A DNA stretch of 64,000 bases from Gaertneriomyces semiglobifer (GCA_025558075.1 JAHLKF010000019.1:186001-250000); one strand, 5' to 3'; positions 44,213 to 55,570 are shown, counted from the stretch's first letter. Notes: a model not told the origin generated them from the sequence alone. Translations and numbers: made by a program.

Positions 44213-45319
44213 TCAAGTCGCTTGCAGCGGGACTCTGGCCTTGATCATATCCAGGGCACCAGGAGTTTCAAGCCATGCATCATATGTCTGCTGAAGCACA
44301 TTCTGCATCTCCTCAACAGATCCATCAGACATGTACTCTGGGCGCGCTGTCAAATGGCGACCCGGCTCCATCAAGGCAGGCCAAAAATGTTCGTTGTTCT
44401 TATCAACATGCTGGTACAGCGCATTCACTTGACCAATCAATTCGTTGATCTTTGGCAAAAGTGCATCTCCTTCCAATGCCGCCCAGTTTTTAAGTACGAT
44501 AGGGCTACGCACACCAGCCTCCTGAATTTTCCTAACAATTTCGACGGGAAACTGATGGCCTAGAAGCGCCGAGCCAGCCATTGACATAAGGTCAAGCAAC
44601 AGCTTGATTTTCAGCAGCGTAATCGAGACGGTGTGACTCAGGTCTATGTACGTGGTGCACATGTAGTCAACCAATTCAAAGGCACCCGCATCCTTGATGT
44701 TCATATAGGGCTGTTCCAGGTCGGCCCAATCGTAACGGGGGGGCTCAGTTTTCCACCATTTGACAAAATCATAACACTCCTGATCCTTGTCGAGCCGGAG
44801 CATGAGGGAGGGTACCATGTCGCGCACGCCCATGTTGTCGCTACGACACAATCATAGCAAACCCATACAATCATCCAGCTGAGCTTGCACTGCACTGCGT
44901 GTCTTTGAGCTTTTCATGGCATCGATAAGGCCCCACCGAGCCCTCATGTAGTCTCGGGTATCAAGAATCCCCCAGAAGTGACCAACACCATTAGTGAACA
45001 CATCTTCTGGCAAGGCTAAATCCGCAGGCTTTTCGCGCAATTCGGTTTCTTCCTTATCCACCAGCCTTTTACTCTCGGCAATACGGTTGCAGATGCCCCG
45101 ATGGGTAGCCCAATCGGCGACCTGATGTTCCCGGTTGCAGTAGCGGACGAGCTTGCAACGCGCGCAGCGCATCTTGCTGGCTGTGCTACCGCAAACATTG
45201 CAGCCGTCAACTAGAACCTGCGTGGTGCTCGTTCCTGTCATGGCGCTCACTGTCCACTCTTCCCTCTTCCTCCGGCTTTGAAAGTTTGCCTCACGGTCGG
45301 TATCACGTGACTTAGCCAT
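44213..45319 (-). pseudogene. MYND-finger protein with one in-frame TGA
   Basis: A fungal MYND zinc-finger family member. The N-terminal finger reads CNVCGSTASKMRCARCKLVR and YCNREHQVADWATHRGIC, with His in place of one usual Cys. The body (GVGHFWGILDTRDYMRARWG) reaches GLL, then TGA at 44854-44852. The same frame continues at once as LCRSDNMGVRDMVPSLMLRL and DQECYDFVKWW, which is family-typical sequence, to 44213. No GT..AG intron with matching phase removes the TGA. A CGA (Arg) to TGA change would explain it. Without the TGA the protein would be 368 residues. The gene is therefore either freshly broken, a sequencing or allele difference, or read through. An upstream six-codon frame (ATG at 45332) overlaps the start. 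Confidence 0.7.
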
Positions 45320-45857
45320 GGGAAAATGGCATTGTGTTAGTGACAACCGCCATTAATACCAGCTAGAATGGTTGATCATCAGATGCCATTGCCATTGTGA
45401 TGCTTCAAATCCAGTAGAGCTGTGAGCATCAAAGAGTGCTGCGACAAGCCAGAACGAAAAAGACCGCACTAATGGAGGAATATTAGGTGAGAACCACTGT
45501 GTCATTTTCTTTGTAGTACATTTCGACTAAGCTTTCTTTTTTCATCCCGGTCAAGGTGGAATAATTGGCGTTGCACAGCGAGCCCGGGTTTCTCACTTGA
45601 AACCGGTGAACTCTGCGCAGTTCGGACGCACAAGGTCCAACCTTTGACCATCCGCTGTGCATGGCGCACGCCCGGGAGAAGTTTGCCCTCGCCATGAACC
45701 TAGCTGGCCATGCATTATGGCAAGATCCGCAGCCCGCCGATTCGGAGGAAGGTGGCTGGCGCAATAGTCGTCACATGCTTGGACCAATTCGAGGCCTGAG
45801 AAGGATGGCCACTTTTATTGTCTTACCCACACTGACACTGCGGGGTTTGGGGGGGGT

Positions 45858-45877
45858 CAAGATTGCCTGCGATCTTG
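45858..45877. repeat. 9-bp hairpin abutting the large inverted repeat
   Basis: CAAGATTGC (45858-45866) pairs with GCGATCTTG (45869-45877), with one T-G wobble and a two-base loop. It directly follows a run of eight G (45849-45856 area) and shares its last base with the next inverted repeat. Confidence 0.7.
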
Positions 45878-45994
45878 GTCACGAGCAAAGTGACCGTACG
45901 AGCGCCTTCTCGAACGCGAGAAGGATCCATGCCTTGCGGAAATTGAGTTTCCGCTGGTAACGAAGACTTTTTACGGGTCACTTTGCTCGTGACC
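45877..45994. repeat. 118-base element with perfect 19-bp terminal inverted repeats and two internal hairpins
   Basis: GGTCACGAGCAAAGTGACC (45877-45895) is the exact reverse complement of 45976-45994. Each arm is itself a small palindrome (GGTCAC..GTGACC). Inside are two further hairpins: CCTTCTCG/CGAGAAGG (45905-45912 and 45917-45924) and GCGGAAA/TTTCCGC (45936-45942 and 45948-45954). As RNA or single-stranded DNA this would make a closed three-way junction. It could be a miniature inverted-repeat element or a structured RNA. No target-site duplication is evident. Confidence 0.85.
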
Positions 45995-45999
45995 CTAAT

Positions 46000-46075
46000 G
46001 AACGCCTTCTTATATGAGAAGGCCCTCTGACTGGCGGAAATACTTATCCGCTTATCACCAAGACTTTCCGGGACT
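46000..46075. repeat. Second copy of the internal hairpin pair, about 100 bases downstream
   Basis: GCCTTCT/AGAAGGC (46004-46010 and 46017-46023) and GCGGA/TCCGC (46034-46038 and 46047-46051) repeat the order and spacing of the hairpins inside the preceding element. Both copies are followed by a shared AAGACTTT..CGGG block (45963-45977 and 46060-46072). Loops and stem ends differ while pairing is kept. Confidence 0.72.
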
Positions 46076-46163
46076 GCCGGATGATAGGCTCAGTCATGAG
46101 ACCATTGTAGCCAATCACGAGTCCTACTCATCACCCTCACACACATTAACAACACCAAGCAGA

Positions 46164-46350
46164 ACTCTAATATATGATGGTGCCAAGCGGTTGTTCAGAC
46201 CATTGGCATTGAACAACCGCTTGCACTCTAATATATGATTGCGCCAAGCGGTTGTTCACACTTTTGGCACTGAACAACCGCTTGCACTCTAATATATGAT
46301 GGTGCCAAGCGGTTGTTCAGGCCTTTGGCGTTGAACAACCGCTTGGCACC
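46164..46350. repeat. Three tandem 61-base units, each a 15-19 bp hairpin
   Basis: Units start at 46164, 46225 and 46286 with ACTCTAATATATGAT and each contain CCAAGCGGTTGTTCA, a 10-12 base variable loop with a central TTGGC, and TGAACAACCGCTTG. In the third unit the arms extend to 19 bp (GGTGCC...GGCACC). The last codons and stop (TGA at 46319-46317) of the minus-strand SAM-NTPase-REase gene lie inside unit 3. Confidence 0.9.
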
Positions 46351-48521
46351 TCGACGTGGAGATTCTCAAATCCAGATTCATATTTAATCATGACGCATGT
46401 CACGTCATCGATGCTTCCGGGAATGTCGGCGTCCCTGGTGCACTCAGTTGAAAAGAAGTTGACCAGATACATTTGTGATATCTGGTGATCGTTCTTATAT
46501 CTCACAGCCTGATTTCGCACCGCATTGACAATCTCGGATTTCCGAAGTAACTGTACCTTCAATTCGTAACCAACAACAGCAGCACTCGTGTCCTTATCCA
46601 GAAGCAAAAGATCCAATGGCATTTCTTCGCCCTGTGGATGCTTGACCTCAACTAGCGTAGTAAATTTTGCGGAAACGCACCCTATTCCTCGGAGCACTGC
46701 ATACAATTCGGCCTGAATCACTGCCTCAGCGGATCCAGTTCGGTTTCTGCTCAGGGGATCATATATAACATCTGAGAGAGCAGATTGAGCAAAGCTAATA
46801 CACATGTAAGCGGACAAGATAAAGTCACCTACCTCTGTCGACATACTGCAGGGCCAGGCGTAGCAGGCTGAGTCCATCAATGGAACCATCCTTCCGGCGT
46901 GGCACGACAATCGTTGGGTCAACGTGGCGACGGGGATACGCCATACGCAATAACAACATGCGGACATATGACCCAGCAAGCGCAAGTTGTACCACATCGA
47001 CTTTTACTGCAATCCCCATATCGACGAGAGACGAGGCCGCCTCTTCGTCAGAGTAGTCAGGACGTATAGGTCCGTCAGTACGTAGGAGGTGAAGAAGTAA
47101 CGCTTTCGTCGCATTTGAGGCCTTCTGAAATTTAGAATGGATTCGTTGCACCATTCGATTAGTGTTGGTAATATTTTCCTCGACTTGACTCAGCTTTAAC
47201 TACAGTAGATGATGAGAGGGAACAAGTAGAGATATCACGCAAATTTCTTGCCAGTACCTTTTCCCAGTCAGCCATAGTTACCAACTCCACTTGGGTGGAA
47301 AAAACAACGGCAGCACACGACACTAGCAAGCCAATGTTACCATTGGTAAAGTAGTGGATATCCGCCTTGGCCTCATCATCGATCTTTATATCGCCATTTT
47401 CCTCCACCGCTGATAGGTACTTTAGCGTCTGCTCGAGAGAAAGCGTTCCAACGGGCGCATCCTGTCCATTCTGGAATGGAGATCGGCAGCGGTTAGGGTC
47501 CATCAATGGATTCTCCAGAGCTGTTTGAAGGGAACGCTGGGGTGGCTGAGCATGGCTAAGAGATTCGTCCGGCGTGGCCACAAGAGGAGCCACTGGAGGT
47601 GTCTGCAAAAGCATTTTCGTGAAAAGTGTCCCAGCTCCCAAAAATCCCTTGAAAAATGCCACATCCTCCCCAGGGCCACAGAGTAATTTCATGAATTCGA
47701 GGAATTCATGGCGAGCGACGATGTTAGTGAGCATCGACGTCATCTCGTCCATAATCCAGTACCAGCGCTTGTTGCCTAGAACAAAAACCATAAGCCCTGG
47801 TCAACCCTTGCAAAAAACAAGGGCTTGCACCATATATTTGTATCAAATCATCCAACATGTCCGAGCTCGAAGAAATGGTATTGTTGTTCAATATCTGGCG
47901 GCCAAGGCGCTTCCAAAATCTCTCAGGTTTCAGCTCAGGCGCGGTAGGTGTCAATGAACTGCCATCTGTGAAGGAAACCTCAACGTTGAATCCCTTAGCC
48001 AGCGCCTTGGTGGCCCATTTAAGGATAGAAGTTTTCCCAGTGGCATAAGGCCCGTGAAGCACTACAAGGCGTTTATTGCGCTCTTTTAATTTGTGCAGAG
48101 CCTCAGCAGCCCATGGAAGCTCCTCAAAATGGTAGAATAATGTGCGTTGTAGGATGGGCAGGCTCAGACGTCGGCACGGACAGACAGTGGCGAACATTAG
48201 TAGTTCTGTCTCCGACTGCATGACAAGGGCAGGTCAGAATATTACCCGTAAATCAGATAAGCATGTCCACCTTCACCAAATGCTATCTGCAGCGTGCGTT
48301 TTATACCCGGCCGGGTAATGCCAATCTCTTCCATATCTTCTCGGGTCAGTGACTTCAGCTGAGCAACATTCATGTTAAAATATCCTCTACAGACGAGATT
48401 TCGGCAGAGGGCGACTACTCACCACTTTGATAGTACGGAAACCATTATCAAGGATCGTATCCGCAAGGTCCCCAACACCATTCTCCTCCAGCAAAGTGCG
48501 AATCTCTTTCTCTTCGGACAT
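46317..48521 (-). CDS. SAM domain + P-loop NTPase + REase-fold protein (Crinkler-core type)
   Basis: Read right to left. A SAM domain is encoded by exon 48521-48423 (MSEEKEIRTLLEENGVGDLA, ILDNGFRTIKV) plus an exon from about 48362 (LKSLTREDMEEIGITRPGIK). An NTPase follows, with Walker A HGPYATGKTSILKWA (about 48065-48020) and, after an intron near 47850-47780, Walker B RWYWIMDE. A REase-fold domain is at the end (AEAVIQAELYAVLRGIGC, MPLDLLLLD, VGYELKV, VNAVRNQAVRYK), with the E..D..ExK..Q pattern. Splices at 46832 (GTAGGT) to about 46780 fit in phase. Some middle joins (47200-47120, 48250-48190) are approximate. NTPase-REase fusions are the core of Crinkler (CRN) proteins of oomycetes, chytrids and other eukaryotes; a SAM header instead of the usual ubiquitin-like one is notable. 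Its role is unknown: effector, conflict protein or transposon-derived. Confidence 0.75.
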
Positions 48522-48894
48522 CGTCAACTCTTGCTTGCAATATGATCAATTCGACGGAGACGGCTCTCCTGCAACATAGGTATATATATACATACATATA
48601 TAAGCTGCCACAAAGATGCCCTTGTACTTGTAAAGCAAAAACGAAAATGTCAAACACGACTGGGGAACGAGCGTGCCTTTACACGTCTCATAGCACTGCA
48701 CATGGATATACATCGGTATGAGGAGCATTCGAAACGGGCACCTGTCTCCAGCTCTGCGTACTGAGCTGAGTTTTCGCATGAGAAGCAAGATGGATGGACC
48801 AGTCGCCTACGGTCTGAGGCCCAAGCCGAGGCCGCATAGGTACTTCTGCGAGCGCAAGTCCTGAAGAGAATATACAATGAATTGAACAGAAAAG

Positions 48895-48998
48895 GGTCAA
48901 GTAGCTCAGTGGTAGAGCGCGGCGATGGCTCCTAGAGCCGCAACTTAAATGGCCATTCCCAGAGGCCGAGGACGGGGGTTCGAATCCTCCCTTGACCG
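48895..48998 (+). tRNA. Intron-containing tRNA (anticodon not certain)
   Basis: The acceptor stem GGTCAAG (48895-48901) pairs with CTTGACC (48991-48997), followed by discriminator G. The D-arm/A-box is TAGCTCAGTGGTAGAGC and the T-arm/B-box is GGGGGTTCGAATCCTCC. The region between is about 30 bases too long, so an intron follows the anticodon loop. ATGGC (48925-48929) can pair with GCCAT in the intron (48951-48956 area), as in pre-tRNAs. If position 33 is the T at 48926, the anticodon is GGC (Ala), but the stem is not perfect, so this is tentative. Confidence 0.8.
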
Positions 48999-49002
48999 AT
49001 TG

Positions 49003-49007
49003 CTTTT
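49003..49007 (+). terminator. RNA polymerase III T-run terminator
   Basis: TTTTT lies five bases after the tRNA 3' end, the expected termination signal for polymerase III. Confidence 0.75.
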
Positions 49008-49253
49008 TGGGCCGTTTTCTTCAGCCGTTGGTCGTGTGGATCTGGCGGGAAGTGCGTGGGGAAGTTTCCAGCTGCTGAGTTGCAACTTTTCCGCAACCGT
49101 CCGCAATCGTAGTGGTTTTCATTTTTCTGTGGCTTCTGCGGGCTCTGCTGGAAATGCGAGGAAAGGGAACACTTCTGAAGAATCACAACAGGTAGATCTA
49201 GAGGCTTCCAACTCCAAGTGTCAAGAGCAGCACCAGTTGTAGCACCACCGGGC

Positions 49254-52200
49254 ATGTCGCTACCTCCGGTGCAAGACTTTCTCAACCGAGTCTCTAGTCT
49301 ACCTTACCCGCATCGCATCCGTGAAGCTGCGATCCTCGGTAAAGGACATCGTCACAATGTCGCCCAATTGAAAACCTTTGTAGGGGAACTCTTACGCGTT
49401 GAAAGGCAACCCAACGGTTTTGCTCCATTGAAAGGGCAACAGACCAACATTGCACGGCACTATGATCGTCACCAGTTGGGACTGTTTGCTGCCGCCGCCG
49501 GTGGGCTGGTGGATGTCCTTCTCGAATACTTTAAACAAGTGCCATCAACATTGCTCAAACCATTGGTTCTCTCAGAATTGGTGAAGCAGGCTTCCAAGTG
49601 AGTACAGGCGTATGTCATAGTAGTGTATCCGGCAGATACAACGGCCCTAATCAGTATTTAACGCCGTCTCATGAACCCAGTGATGTCTTACAAAGTCTGA
49701 TTCTGGAAAGTGAGAGATCCGTGCAACTGAAACTCGTACATGGTGCCATTCAACGATCCAAGTTCGACCTGGTGGATTTCGCAGTCAAGCACTGCTCGTT
49801 CTCTCGAGAAGAACTTATTCGAATTATTCATGGCTGCTCCACAGATGTGGTCAACAATTGCATTGCTGGACTGTGGCCAGATCTGGCACTGATATTATCC
49901 GACGAGGAGGAACGATTTCTCTTCAAAATAATGAAGTATGCATCAATTAGTATGACGCTTTGGTCATCAAAACTGGCTTTTGCGAACGGTTACTAACAAG
50001 CGTGGTGCACATACAGGCATCACCCTGCTATCTTTTTCCATCAGTTAAGGCAGACATTAGCCAACACCGAGCCAAGGAAAAGAGACACGGTCTGGAACTG
50101 GGTCTCTTTACTTTGTAACCGTGAGCTCGCGCCTTTTGCCGATTACATTCTCCAAGCCTGTAAAGAATATCCTTGGGAGCAAGAAGTCAAGGTCAAAAAC
50201 GGGACGTGGCGAGCAGTCGCGGTTCCGCCTTCGGTGTTTCTGTCCACTGTTCAAACAGTCTTATACCGGAGGAACACGGATCGATGGTTGGCCATCGTAT
50301 TGTCAGGGCTCGAAGCGGACTTGGATAATAATAAGGATTTTCTTAAAGAGGTTATTTCTCGGTAGGAGTCATTTGCTTTATGCGTGTACGTACCTTTCGA
50401 TGAAACTTAACTATCCCAATCGGTTTTCAGGTTTCCCCAGACGGTGATGCAAGCTTTGACGCTTTCCATGTCTCAGTACGCTTCAATTTTGAAAAAAGTC
50501 ATTCCGGACTGGGAGAAGGTGTTCCCGAAAGGCCGTAAGTCTTCCGGACGTCAGCCTTCGGAACATCTTGGTCTTCGCGTGGGTTGCCTCCTCTCGCGTG
50601 TTAGACTATCCGATCTGAATGAAGCAATCCGTTTCACCAAAGAGTGGTGCGTTAAAGTATCCAACCATAAGAGCCCGGCACAGCTATCCGAGCTCTACTA
50701 CTTGTTCATTCTCGAAATGCGATTGAAGGGCTACAAGTTCCAAAAGCAGAAGGGTCGCGTTCCCCAGGAGACAGATCCGGCGACCTATTATTGGGGAAGC
50801 CCCTACCGGGACGAGAACCCTCGCTTCACATTCGAAGCGGACAAAAAAGTTTTTGATACCATCTGGACTGGATTCATTGCGGATGCCTTGGAGAATCTCA
50901 GTGCCGACGCCATGGTGAAGAGGGAAGAGATTGTACAGTGGCCGTTCGAAAGGCGTGTTGAAATGGTACACATACTTAAGAACAACTTGGGCGGGGACAA
51001 GTTTTTGGAATTCTGTCTCGATCAATTCCAATTTGTCAACGATGTCCTTGAAAGCGACGAGGCCTTTGCAGCTGCTGCCACACTGGCGTCTTTGGAGACT
51101 TTCCTTCGTACCACCAAGGAATTGAGTACAAGTGTAATGCTTGAGAGAAGTTTGGTTTTCGTTCCGCTTTCGGAGCGTCTGCCTATTATCGATCGCCTTC
51201 GATCAGAAGTGGACGAAGAGACTAAAGAACGTTTGCTAGCCTATATGGACCCTTCCGATAATGAATACCTTAAGCAGATCAGAAGCATTTTGAAGAATCA
51301 TAAGTGTCCTAAAACCCGCAACAAGTCCTGGAAACATTGGAGACGAGCTGCATTACATGCCGATTCACCGGAAATGGTCAAGACCGTTTTGAAGGAACTG
51401 AGTGAAGGGATCAAAAACGAGACGTCAGCAACCAAATACGCTTTAATTCTAGACTCCCATGACGCTGAAAAATTTGCTCGCTTCTATCAGCGGCACGGAT
51501 TACAGGACTCGCACATCGATCTTTGGAAGCAGTTTTACAACGTTTTGTTGGATTCTACTGAGGATTGTGCGGGATTGGACGTGGGGTTACGAACATTTGC
51601 CGAAGCGCTTTGTAAACACTCGGTCGACCACGATAAAGCTCACATCAAGATGTTTGAGTTAGGGAGCACCCTGGATATCATGATTTGGAAGAAGTCTCAC
51701 TTGCTTGAAAAATACGAGATAATACTCCCCGACACCAGTAAACTCCATGACATAGCGCAGTGGAAAGAATTGGTTGCTGCGTGGTATGCAGCGGCAGAAG
51801 CGGCTCGTACTCCAGAAGACCAAGAAGAGGATGAAGAGTACGATCAAGTGGATGACATGACAGCACCGGAGCCCATATTACTGAGCGTGTTGGATAAAGC
51901 TGTAGAAGGTCTCAAGAATGGAGACTGGATTGAAATCGGTACACTTAAAGATTTCGCCGCTGAACAGTTGGATATTTTGCAAACAGCCGAGGCCACTGGA
52001 CGGAGGTTCACTGAGCTTCATCTTTTGGATGTGGATTCGACACAGCGACAGGACGTAAAGTGGGCTTACACGGCCCTTTCCAAAGCGTTCCGATTGTATT
52101 GTAACCATGCGTTTCAAAGCATGAAAAAGAGGTCGGGTAGAGTTATGACACCGTTTGCGCAAATCAGAAGCAAGTGCCGCGCGAACAAACCTAAAAAGAG

Positions 52201-55200
52201 TGAAGCGGTCGACTATCAGCCACCCAATGAGGCAGCTGCGGAGTTCTTTGCAAAGTATGCCGAGCTGATGCTAAAAAGCCACCGAGCGGTGAGTTAATGA
52301 TTTATTTTTTGTATATGAGCGAACTCTTCGGCGCTGGTAAGATTGACTGAGATCTTCTGTTTTTTTCTTGCAGTATGAGGTCACACAGTTTTATGTGTGG
52401 TACAAGTTGCGCGCAGCGGCAAGTGACCCCTGTGCCCAAAAGGAACGCATGAGCCAGGTGGTCTCCGAGCTCCTCAACATGTCACCATCGGCCATCCATA
52501 TCCCGCTTGTGTACAAGTTCCTTTTCAGGCACCGCCAAGACCTTTTGGACGGGTACATTGCGACGGATGCCGTCACATGTGGACGATTCACCAGCGCACG
52601 GAGAGGAATCTACCAGAAGAGCATAGCACGCGTGGTTGAAGCTCGCAGAAGCCGAATTAAAATCGCCCTCGAGCGAAACAAGCAACCTAAGCTAGTGTTA
52701 GCCATGCGAAAAAATATCCACATGCTGTCTGCAGAGCAGTGCAGCAAATTTGCCACCCAACTGTCAGACGCCTTCCGTAGTAAAAAGGTAACTGAGACTG
52801 AAAGGGTCGCTGCTGCAGTGCGATGGGGGAAACTGCCAAGTGTGAACGCGCTGGACGTTGTTCAACAACTAAAGGATGCCGAAGCAACGTTACCCCCGAC
52901 TGTGTACAAGCGCGTCCTGTTGGCGTACATGGACAATGATGAACCGCTTGCTCCTCTTCCGTACTTGCTCTCGGCCTCGGACTTGCGCAGATTCGACGGT
53001 GAAGTGCTGTTCAACGTCGTGGAACGAGCGCGACACGTGACTTCCACAGACGTGTGGTCCGACGCTGTGGACGCTCTGTGGGAAGAACGGGGCAAGTTCG
53101 GTGTGTCGTTGCAGAAGCGGCTGATTAGGTTATTGGGTACAAAAGCTGGTCCGAGTGATTTGGAGCGCGTTTATAAGATTGCGTTACACCCGCACACGCA
53201 TCCGGATCTTAAGGTCGAAGGAATATGTGTTGCGCTTCAAACGTTGGAAACGGGAAAGACGGGAAGTGAGGAGGTTGCCTTTGAATTTTTTGAGCGGGTT
53301 CGTAATCAGAATGGTGTAGCGACCGAGGTGTTGGTAAGCATGCTGCGAGGTATACCGGATCGTACGAATGCAAGCAACCACGGCCGTTCCGACCCGAACC
53401 TGACGTTCAGCAAATTGATGATGAGAGCTGACCCTAGGGAAGCCGACGATATGTCATGTGATGACTCGTCGAGTTACCTTTATACTAAAGCAACAAAGGG
53501 GAACCCCAAGTTTAGAAGCACTCTTTCATTACACGACTTGGCCCAGAAAGTCAAGATCTCCGCTGCGTCGTCGCACCGATACCTAGAACTTGTATGTGCG
53601 CTATTCCAACAAGCTGATGAGAGTTACTACGTGAAGGCTATCGCCTTGGAAGTGATTTTGAGATGGGTCACCTTCAATCCGGTCGCATGTCTCCAAGTTG
53701 CTCGTGACGTTTTGCTTGGTGTTCGAGTACCAGAAGGGGAATGGAAGGAACGACAACATGGGTTGATGGCGAGTATGTTGGATGTCGCGTTTCGAGTGGT
53801 GCTTTGTGGTGTCAAGTGTGTTCCGGAAAGGATTGGAGACGTGGTGAGCGTGGTTGACTTTTATGTGGACAAGGTTTCTTCCACGCCATTTGATTGGGTA
53901 AGAGATGACGTCGCCGCTCTAATTGCTGCAAGCGCTTGGCACTCATTTCTGTGTTGTACTTTCAATAGAGGAACGAGTTGTTCTACCACCGTATTGTTAA
54001 CTTGATCGGTCTGTCAGAGCTCGGCTACGGACTTAAGGCCGATGCTGAGGCCGTTAGCTGTCGTCTGGACAAAGCAATCGTCAACCAAATTTTGAACCCT
54101 CTTCTGCGAGTAACAACGTTTGATCTAGAAATCATTAGTGCTCAATTTTTGACTCAACTTGCCGGAAAAGAGGTCTCGGGACAAGACCTCCTTGACACGA
54201 CGACTGGCCTTCTCCGAGAATTCCGTCTCCGGGACTCTTCAAACAGATACATCACTCAACATGCGAAAACCCTATCCGATTTGTGTTTTTCCGCGCGCAA
54301 GAAATCGGGCTTTGTTCTGCTTGATTACCTCCACCTGTTTCTTGTCGAATTTTCACGCCACCGTAATGAACAGGCGTATGCAGATGCTCTGTTATGTTAT
54401 GGACAATCCCTCATTTGCGACCGTTTTGCGTGGGATATTGAGCTCAGCAGGGACACAGCAGACGCGCTGTTCGTGTTTTTGGAGGCCCTCTACGCCCGTC
54501 AGGCGGCGCAACTCGAAAGCCAAAGGTGGTTTACCATCGTCCAGATTTTGTCCAAATTCTTTTCGGTACATGGCGACAACGTCAGTCAAAGCTGTGACAT
54601 CTTTGGGACGTCGATTTTCGGAAATGTGGTTTCACAGTGCGTTGATATGGTACGACGTGAGGCTGGGATGGATGTGATTTGGGGTGGTTTTGCGGCGGCA
54701 GTCGTCACGAAGAAGCGGATATATGACCCCGAACGAGTGACCGGGTTGCTGTTGGCGTTGCCGTTGGCCAGTCTCGAGGTCGTCTTACGAGACCTGTGGA
54801 CGTCGAATGATGCTGAAAGAGCAACGAATAGGTTCAAGTTGTTGGTGCAATTGTTGGCGAAGTATACCAACCCGGCAGTTCCGAACGAATCGTTGAACGG
54901 TGTTGTTGACGACAAGATTTCGGATGTCGTGGTGAAGTTTGTCTATTGGGTTGGCACGGGAGTGCAGTCCAGTGGTATGGCGACGGAGGCGGGCGAGGCA
55001 TCATGGGCTCATCCATCCTTTGAGCATGCGTTTGAGGTGGAGACATTGTCAGTGGGCCAACAACCACGATCGAAACGGCACGCGTTGTTGGAGACGTTTG
55101 CAAGGTATCCCTCGCTGATAGTACTGCTTCCCGGCCTATTCTGGGGGTTAGTGGAACAACATGTTGCCAGGCCGGCGGACTTGCTTGGGACAGAAGATAA

Positions 55201-55570
55201 ATTGGCAGCGGCCTTGGTTGACGCAATAGGACGGATTTCATTTTCCCCCGCATTTACGGGTCAAGATCGCTGGGGTAATCTTACAGAGGAAGCGGCGGAC
55301 GCAGGCCTTTTGAGTGCAGAGGAGGTGGTTGATCTGCTGGAGACGCGAACGGTTTATCCTGGTGCATCAGCCGGAATGCAAGGCTTTGGGCGCTTGGTTC
55401 TGAAAAAGATTCTATCTACGCTCGACATGACGCAAACGGAGCAGAGGAAAGTGATGGAGAAGATTGGAGCTGTTGTCGGTAAGATGACGCCAGAAGAGGG
55501 GAGGTTGATTTATCCGTCTCTGGTTCTCAGATTTGGTCCATTACCCCCCGAGAAACCGCAATATTATTAG
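49254..55570 (+). CDS. Very large helical-repeat-like protein, unrecognised
   Basis: About 1,980 residues from at least six exons: 49254-49595, about 49679-49936, about 50019-50369, 50431-52290, 52374-53898 and 53970-55570. The splices (GTGAGT, GTATGC, GTAGGA, GTGAGT, GTAAGA donors) keep one frame. The N-terminus reads LNRVSSLPYPHRIREAAILG and is followed by repeated amphipathic helix pairs, as in HEAT/ARM-like scaffolds. There is an acidic patch (EDQEEDEEYDQVDDM) near 51840. No signal peptide, membrane helix or catalytic motif was seen. It ends in LRFGPLPPEKPQYY. No family could be named by eye. It may be a large adaptor. Codon use and intron style match the neighbours, so it looks native. 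Confidence 0.75.

Noticed and set aside
44852..44880. 28-base intron (GTATGG..CGTAG) removing the TGA in the MYND gene
   Set aside because: Too short for a spliceosomal intron here, and it would shift the downstream family-like frame.
45897..46075. Hammerhead or other known ribozyme in the hairpin cluster
   Set aside because: The conserved CUGANGA and GAAA core bases are not in place between the stems.
46164..46350. CRISPR array
   Set aside because: The 61-base units are near-identical throughout with self-complementary arms. There are no unique spacers, and the host is a eukaryote.
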